In this document: in pieces, positions 6,358 to 10,597 of the stretch | Layout: the number at the start of each line of letters is the position of its first letter | Numbering within the stretch: the stretch's first letter is position 1 | From: an uncultured Archangium sp. | GTDB taxonomy: Bacteria; Myxococcota; Myxococcia; Myxococcales; Myxococcaceae | Assembly: GCA_946479335.1 (NCBI GenBank) | Contig: CAMLFP010000183.1 | Span: 1-10,597 of the forward strand | DNA length: 10,597 bases | Direction of reading: 5' to 3' | Notes under the pieces: generated by a model | Databases searched by the model: none | What the model was told of the DNA's origin: nothing | Seen by the model: only the letters and a program-made list of their open reading frames with translations | Position numbers and translations under genes: made by a program

Positions 6358-7464
6358 CTACTTCGCTTGCCACGCCTCGAGGCCGTGCGCCGCGTGGCAG
6401 GAGTCACCAATCAGATCGAGGTAGACCTGCGGCTGGCTCTGGGCGAGCTGCGGCATCGACTCGAACGCCTTCGCCTCGTTGAGCCCGCGCACCGCGAAGT
6501 CGAGGTACGCCTCCGCGCGGTTGATGGCGATCTGCTGCGTGGCGTCGGGCTTCCACTTCAGCTCGTCGCGCAGCATCGCGACCGTCTCGAGCCAGTGGCC
6601 GTAGAACTTCACCATCTGCACCAGCACCTGCAGCTTGTACTGCGGCTGAGACGAGAGGGTGACCTGGTAGGCGGCGTCGTACTGCGAGCGCTCGGAGCCC
6701 AGCCGGTAGAAGAGGATCGCGATCTGCCGGTCGACGCGCGGGCCCCACTTCTTGCGCACCGCCGGGTGACGCGCCCACGCCAGCACGCCCTGAACGAAGT
6801 GCAGCCCGCCGCACGAGTGCGCGTAGACACCCTGTTTGCGCTTGGGCACCTCCGGGAGGTGCTGCTGCAGGCCGGCCTCGAGGTCGGCGGTCTCGCGCTC
6901 GAGCTCGGTGAGCGCGTCGTCGAAGACCTGATCGAGGTCGATCTTCGAGCCGTCAGAGGTGGTCCACTTCGCGCCCGGCTTCTGGGTCTGCGCGAAGAGC
7001 GTCAGCGTCCAGCCGACGTCCATCCAGTACTGCTGCGACTGCGGCACGTGGCGAAAGCCCAGCTTCACCGAGTCGAGGAGCTGCTGGAGCGTGACGGTGC
7101 CTCCCCAGGAGGTCTTGAACTTCGTGGAGAGCGGCAGCTTCGCGTCGGCGATGAGCGACTTCGCGTTGAGGTTGGAGTGCGGCTCGATGGGCGTCTTGTC
7201 GGCGCCGTAGCGCAAGAACCCCAGCGGCGCGCCCGGCCCGACGCCTCCGTCGGGGAGCTGATTGCGCAGCAGGAAGTCGTGCACGATGACCTCGCTCGCC
7301 TTGCGGCCGTCGCGCGCCACGAATGACGGGCCCAGGCAGTGGAGCCCGTGCGCCAGCGCCCACGGGTTCTTCGGGTCGGCGGCCCACACGAGGCACTGCG
7401 TGCGCAACGTCTGTTCGGCGGGTGACGCCGCGAGCGTCGCAGACAGTAAGAGAGCAAACGTCAT
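6358..7464 (-). CDS. Exported hypothetical protein, family not recognised
   Basis: I do not recognise this 368-residue protein. It has a short signal peptide (MTFALLLSATLAASPA, cut near residues 13-16). The mature chain looks mainly helical and is rich in Gln, Leu and aromatics, for example YKLQVLVQMVKFYGHWLETVAMLRDEL. Four cysteines occur at 24, 43, 218 and 356, each near a histidine or Gly turn: HGLHCLGP, YAHSCGGLH (His216, Cys218) and DSCHAAHG (Cys356, His357, His360). They could form disulfides or a metal site; no CxxCH haem motif is present. The repeating helical pattern is reminiscent of alpha/alpha-toroid proteins, but that is only an impression. The ATG at 7464 has AGGAAG (complement of 7471-7476) 6 bases upstream. 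It is the first gene of the operon with the CehA-like lipoprotein and the outer-membrane barrel, so a periplasmic accessory role is plausible. Confidence 0.8.
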   Translation of the reverse strand: MTFALLLSATLAASPAEQTLRTQCLVWAADPKNPWALAHGLHCLGPSFVARDGRKASEVIVHDFLLRNQLPDGGVGPGAPLGFLRYGADKTPIEPHSNLNAKSLIADAKLPLSTKFKTSWGGTVTLQQLLDSVKLGFRHVPQSQQYWMDVGWTLTLFAQTQKPGAKWTTSDGSKIDLDQVFDDALTELERETADLEAGLQQHLPEVPKRKQGVYAHSCGGLHFVQGVLAWARHPAVRKKWGPRVDRQIAILFYRLGSERSQYDAAYQVTLSSQPQYKLQVLVQMVKFYGHWLETVAMLRDELKWKPDATQQIAINRAEAYLDFAVRGLNEAKAFESMPQLAQSQPQVYLDLIGDSCHAAHGLEAWQAK

Positions 7465-7559
7465 GTGGGTCTTCCTATCTCATCGTGTGTCGCTATAAGC
7501 CGCTGCCCGTTCGTCCGCCGGGCCGTCGGACGCACGCTGCGCCAAGGGATTCGCGAGAC
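7465..7559. promoter_or_regulatory. Divergent promoter region, envelope operon / CARDB protein
   Basis: These 95 bases separate the first codon of the minus-strand operon from that of the plus-strand surface protein. The only AT-rich element is a near-symmetric TATA box. It reads TATAAG at 7494-7499 on the plus strand and TTATAG (complement of 7493-7498) on the minus strand, so one site could serve as -10 in both directions. No matching -35 hexamer is evident either way. Ribosome sites are AAGGGA at 7544-7549 for the plus gene (10-base spacer) and AGGAAG (complement of 7471-7476) for the minus gene. If the -10 call is right, the two units may be mutually exclusive or coregulated; this is inference. 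Confidence 0.35.
7512..7532. repeat. Inverted repeat in the plus-strand leader
   Basis: The arms CGTCCG and CGGACG are separated by 9 bases. The repeat lies between the candidate -10 box and the ribosome site of the CARDB-protein gene, so it could be an operator downstream of the transcription start or a hairpin in the mRNA leader. The length is modest for such GC-rich DNA, so chance is possible. Confidence 0.3.
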
Positions 7560-10502
7560 ATGAAGCTGTTGCGAATGTTGCCATTGCTGTGTGCCGCGCT
7601 GCCGGCGTGGGCGCAGTACGTGGCCACTCCCCAGGCGGGCGTGGGGTACCCGGCGCTGACGAGCGCCACGCAGGTGCCGTTGGCCGCGCCGGGCTCGAAC
7701 GACCCGAAAGACAAGGGCCGCTACACGCTGCCGCTGGGCTTCGATTTCCCCTTCTACAATCGGGTCTATTCGCAGATCACCGTGACGGCGAACGGCGTGT
7801 TGTTTCTTGAGCCTTCGTCGGGCGCCAACACCTCGTCTGACTTCCCGGCGAACGTGGCGATCCCCAACGGGTCGGAGCCCAACGGCGTCATCGCGCCGCT
7901 GTGGGACGACCTCATCGGGAGCAACCAGACCAGCGTCGTGCAGCGTCAGGCGGTGACGGGCAGCAACGGGCAGGGCCTCGCCGTCGAGTTCAAGGACTGG
8001 AGCCGCTGGCCGGCCGGGTACTTCCTCACGTTCCAGGTGCGCATCTGGTCGAACGGCGTCATCGAGTTCTTCTACGGCTCGATGACGGGCATGGGGCCCA
8101 CGCCCTTGAGCGCGACCATCGGCGTGGAGTCTCCCGCTGGCACTGTCGGCACGCGCGGTCTCACCAACTGCACCAACGACTGCTCGCTCACCAGCTTCGA
8201 CCCCACGGGGAGCGGCACGCCGATCAACTACCTCCGCTTCGGGCCGCCGGCTGGCTACGACCTGCAGGCCGTGACGTTGACGGTGAACTCGGTGGCGCCG
8301 TCGGGCTCCGATGTCTCGGCCTCGACGACCTTCAAGCTGCGCAACTTCGGCACCACGGCTTCGCCGACCTTCGACTACGGGCTGTACCTCTCGGAAGACA
8401 CCATCTTCGACCCGGGGGTGGATGTGCAGCTGACTCCGGCGCCCGCGACGCACGCGGCGTTGCCGGCCCTGGCGAGCGACACGCTGACCCTGGGAGGGAC
8501 GACGCCGCTCCCCGACGGCGGCACCTTCTACCTGCTCGCGGTCATCAACCAGGACAGCGGCGAGACGAACGCCTTCAACAACGTCATCGCCTCGTCGGTG
8601 CCGTACACCGCGGGCGTCGACCTCATCGCCGAGAGCGTCACCCCGCCACCGGTCACCGGCCCGGGCGACACCGCGCAGGTCGCGGTGCACTTCAGCAACC
8701 AGGGCATCGAAGCCGCGGGGCAGGTGAACGCGAAGCTGTACGCCTCGTACGACGCGGAGCTGTCGGCCAACGACTGGTTGCTGACCTCGCAGGACCTGAG
8801 CGTCGCGGGTGGGCAGCAGGTCTCGCAGACGCTGAGCTTCCTCATCCCCAACAGCGCGGTGGCCGGCGACTACTACGTGATTCTGCAGCTCGACGACGGC
8901 CCCGACGCGGGCGCGATCGTGGAGCTGAGCGACTCGAACAACGTGGTGAGCTCCGCGACGCGCATGCAGGTGCGTCAGGCCGACCTCGTGGTGCAGGAGG
9001 TGCGGGTGCTGCGCGCCACGCCGCCCATCGAGGAGGTCGATCACGTCTTCCTCGGCGAGCCCGCGCGCTTCGAAGCGCTGGTGGCGAACGTCGGCGGCGC
9101 GGTGGCGCCCGACGTCATCGTGTCGTTCTACCTCTCGGAGAACGAGACGCTCTTCGCCGCGGGTGACCCGCGCATCGGCCAGGTGATCGCCGGAGACTTC
9201 GGGCCCGGCGAGTCGCGCTGGGTGGAGCTCCCGTCGGCCGTCGTGCCCTCGCAGCGCCTCAACGGCACCGCGTTGCCGGTGCAGCCGTACTTCTTCTTCG
9301 CCGCGGCGGTGAGCGCGGGGCTGATGGAGACGGATCTGTTCAACAACTTCGAGCACGCCACGCCGGTGCTGGGCCGCCTCCCCGCCGCCGACTACGCGCC
9401 GATCGAGATGGTCGCGCCGGCGCGAGCGGGCGGCGGAGAGATCGTGCCGGTGACGCGCACCTTCGCGAACCTCGGCAACCGCGATGGCGCGCCGGTGAAG
9501 TACCGGTACTACCTCTCGGCCAACAGCACGATCACCACCGACGATCTGCCGGTGACGCGCGTGTTGCCCACCGGCGATGTCCTCGACGGCACGGTGACGC
9601 TGGCGGTCGGGCAGACCGACACCGCGAGCGAGCTGGTGCGGCTCCCGGCGAACGTCTCGCAGGCGTCGTACTACCTCGGCGTGCTGGTCGACTCCGCGGG
9701 GGAGGTCGACGAGGCCGAAGAAGACAACAACGGGCTCCCGTCGTCGCCGGTGCAGGTCTTCCCCGCGACGCTGGGGCTGGCCAACACGGTGCTCCCCGAC
9801 GCGGTGGTGGGCCTGCCATATTCCGTGCAGCTCGAAGGCACCGGTGGCAACGGCAACTACCAGTTCTCGCTCGCCGACCCGTCGTCGCTGCCCGCGGGCC
9901 TCACGCTGTCGCCCACCGGGTTGATCAGCGGCGTGCCCACCGAGGCGGCGGCGGGGCCGATCATCTTCACCGTGAGCTCCAACGAGCACGACGCGACTGC
10001 GGCGCTCACCATTCGTGTCACCGGCGCGACCGGCTCGCTGCAGCTGCAGTCGGCGCCGCTGCCGGCGCCCATCTACAACGTGGCGTACCGCGCGCAGCTG
10101 GGCGCGGTGGGCGGCGCCGGTGGCTACCGCTTCGCGATCATCGACGGCGTGCTGCCGCTGGGTCTGAGCCTGACGGAGGGCGGGGTGCTGTCGGGCACGC
10201 CGACCGACGCACTGGGGACGCAGCGGGCCTTCGTGGTGCGCTGCACCGATCTCGCGGGGAACACCGACGCGCGGGCCTTCGTGATGACGGTCATCGACAG
10301 CGCGCCGTTCAGCATCGTCACGCAGCAGGTCCCCGACGGGCAGACCGGCGTCGCGTACCTGCAGCTGGTCTACGCGGCCGATCGGCTCGGCGCGGCGGTC
10401 TCGCTGCCGGTTCGGTGGCGGGTGATCGACGGCGCGTTGCCGCCGGGCCTCGCGCTGGAGGCGTCGATGCAAGACAACGCGTTCCTCTCGGGCACGCCCG
10501 AG
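7560..10502 (+). CDS. Exported CARDB / putative-Ig repeat surface protein, 3' truncated
   Basis: This is a large secreted modular protein, with 981 codons before the genomic sequence ends. Residues 1-19 are a signal peptide (MKLLRMLPLLCAALPAWAQ). Residues 20-230 form a beta-rich domain (GFDFPFYNRVYSQITVTANGV, then IEFFYGSM) of the kind found at the start of bacterial surface proteins. Four CARDB-like repeats follow, starting near 233, 353, 473 and 611. Each opens with a 'DL.a..v' strand and closes with the typical E-x-x-NN turn: ETNAFNNVI, ELSDSNNVV, ETDLFNNFE, EAEEDNNGL. From about 734 there are three putative-Ig (He_PIG-like) repeats with 'G.PY', 'LP.GL.L' and 'SG.PT' marks; the last is cut after SGTPE. 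These modules mediate adhesion or carry C-terminal anchors. No catalytic domain is seen in the portion present. The ATG at 7560 has AAGGGA upstream. The stop codon at 10521-10523 belongs to adapter sequence and must not be used. Confidence 0.88.
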
Positions 10503-10571
10503 AGATCGGAAGGCGTCGTGTAGGGAAAGAGTGTAGCGTAGCGTGTGGGTGTCGGGGGTCGGGGGATCATG
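10503..10571 (+). other. Illumina P5-side adapter with index (sequencing artefact)
   Basis: Bases 10503-10534 match the standard Illumina read-through adapter that begins AGATCGGAAGAGC, with a single missing A after AGATCGGAAG. The next 8 bases (10535-10542, AGCGTAGC) sit where the i5 index belongs. Bases 10543-10571 align without gaps to the reverse complement of the P5 end: 21 of 29 positions match, and all 8 mismatches read as G. Loss of signal called as G is typical of two-colour instruments at the end of a read. This is not genomic DNA. Confidence 0.97.
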
Positions 10572-10597
10572 AGATCTAAGTTGTGCGGGGGGGGGCG
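10572..10597 (+). other. Post-adapter noise and poly-G tail (sequencing artefact)
   Basis: After the P5 end the sequence becomes unstructured and runs into nine consecutive G bases before a final CG. This is what a two-colour sequencer reports after running off the end of a fragment. It should be trimmed with the adapter. Confidence 0.9.

Noticed and set aside
5367..7326. Two overlapping plus-strand frames of 371 and 424 codons
   Set aside because: Both are antisense to the hydrolase and the 368-residue gene and show the same low-information Arg/Leu/Glu composition.
7461..10472. A 1003-codon open frame on the minus strand
   Set aside because: It is antisense to the CARDB/Ig gene, extremely rich in Arg and His, and has no domain logic. 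Long antisense frames are expected in DNA with such high GC at third positions.
1..10502. tRNA, rRNA, CRISPR array, insertion sequence or phage genes
   Set aside because: No cloverleaf, rRNA-like segment, regularly spaced repeats, transposase or integrase motifs were seen on either strand.
10503..10523. Natural C-terminus RSEGVV and stop of the CARDB protein
   Set aside because: These codons are adapter sequence; the reading frame only happens to meet a TAG there.
10551..10597. G-runs that could look like a G-quadruplex
   Set aside because: They fall inside and after the adapter, at positions where the P5 sequence has other bases, and are best explained as no-signal base calls.

Overview
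The window is about 10.6 kb of very GC-rich bacterial DNA with strong G/C preference at third codon positions and closely packed genes. It carries many secreted, lipid-anchored and surface-type proteins (CARDB, putative-Ig and PHP/CehA families). This profile fits a myxobacterium (Myxococcota) or a close relative. That placement is an inference from composition and protein style; no rRNA or other marker gene is present. The right end is not genomic: from 10503 onward the sequence is Illumina adapter, index, P5 sequence and a poly-G tail, so this is the untrimmed edge of a contig.

Left part (1-2502). A probable partial gene leaves the left edge on the minus strand. A small SnoaL/NTF2-like protein (199-609, +) converges on a CoiA-like nuclease-fold protein (619-1083, -). 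The two genes are 9 bases apart, and both stop codons lie inside one short palindrome. The CoiA-like gene diverges from an EamA-family membrane transporter (1217-2125, +), which is followed 2 bases later by a small lipoprotein gene (2128-2502, +), probably as a two-gene operon.

Middle part (2515-7464, minus strand). Three genes form a tight envelope operon, read right to left. The first encodes an unrecognised exported 368-residue protein. The second encodes a 973-residue lipoprotein with a complete PHP metallohydrolase site of the CehA/McbA type and C-terminal calcium-loop-like motifs. The third encodes a 294-residue predicted outer-membrane beta-barrel. The last two overlap by 4 bases (stop/start overlap), which suggests coupled translation. 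All three products should act outside the cytoplasm. A surface hydrolase plus barrel plus accessory protein is a reasonable but untested reading.

Right part (7465-10502). A 95-base divergent region separates the operon from a large exported modular protein on the plus strand. It has a signal peptide, an N-terminal beta-rich domain, four CARDB-like repeats and at least three putative-Ig (He_PIG-like) repeats. It is cut off by the contig end, and the stop codon seen just after is adapter sequence, not biology.
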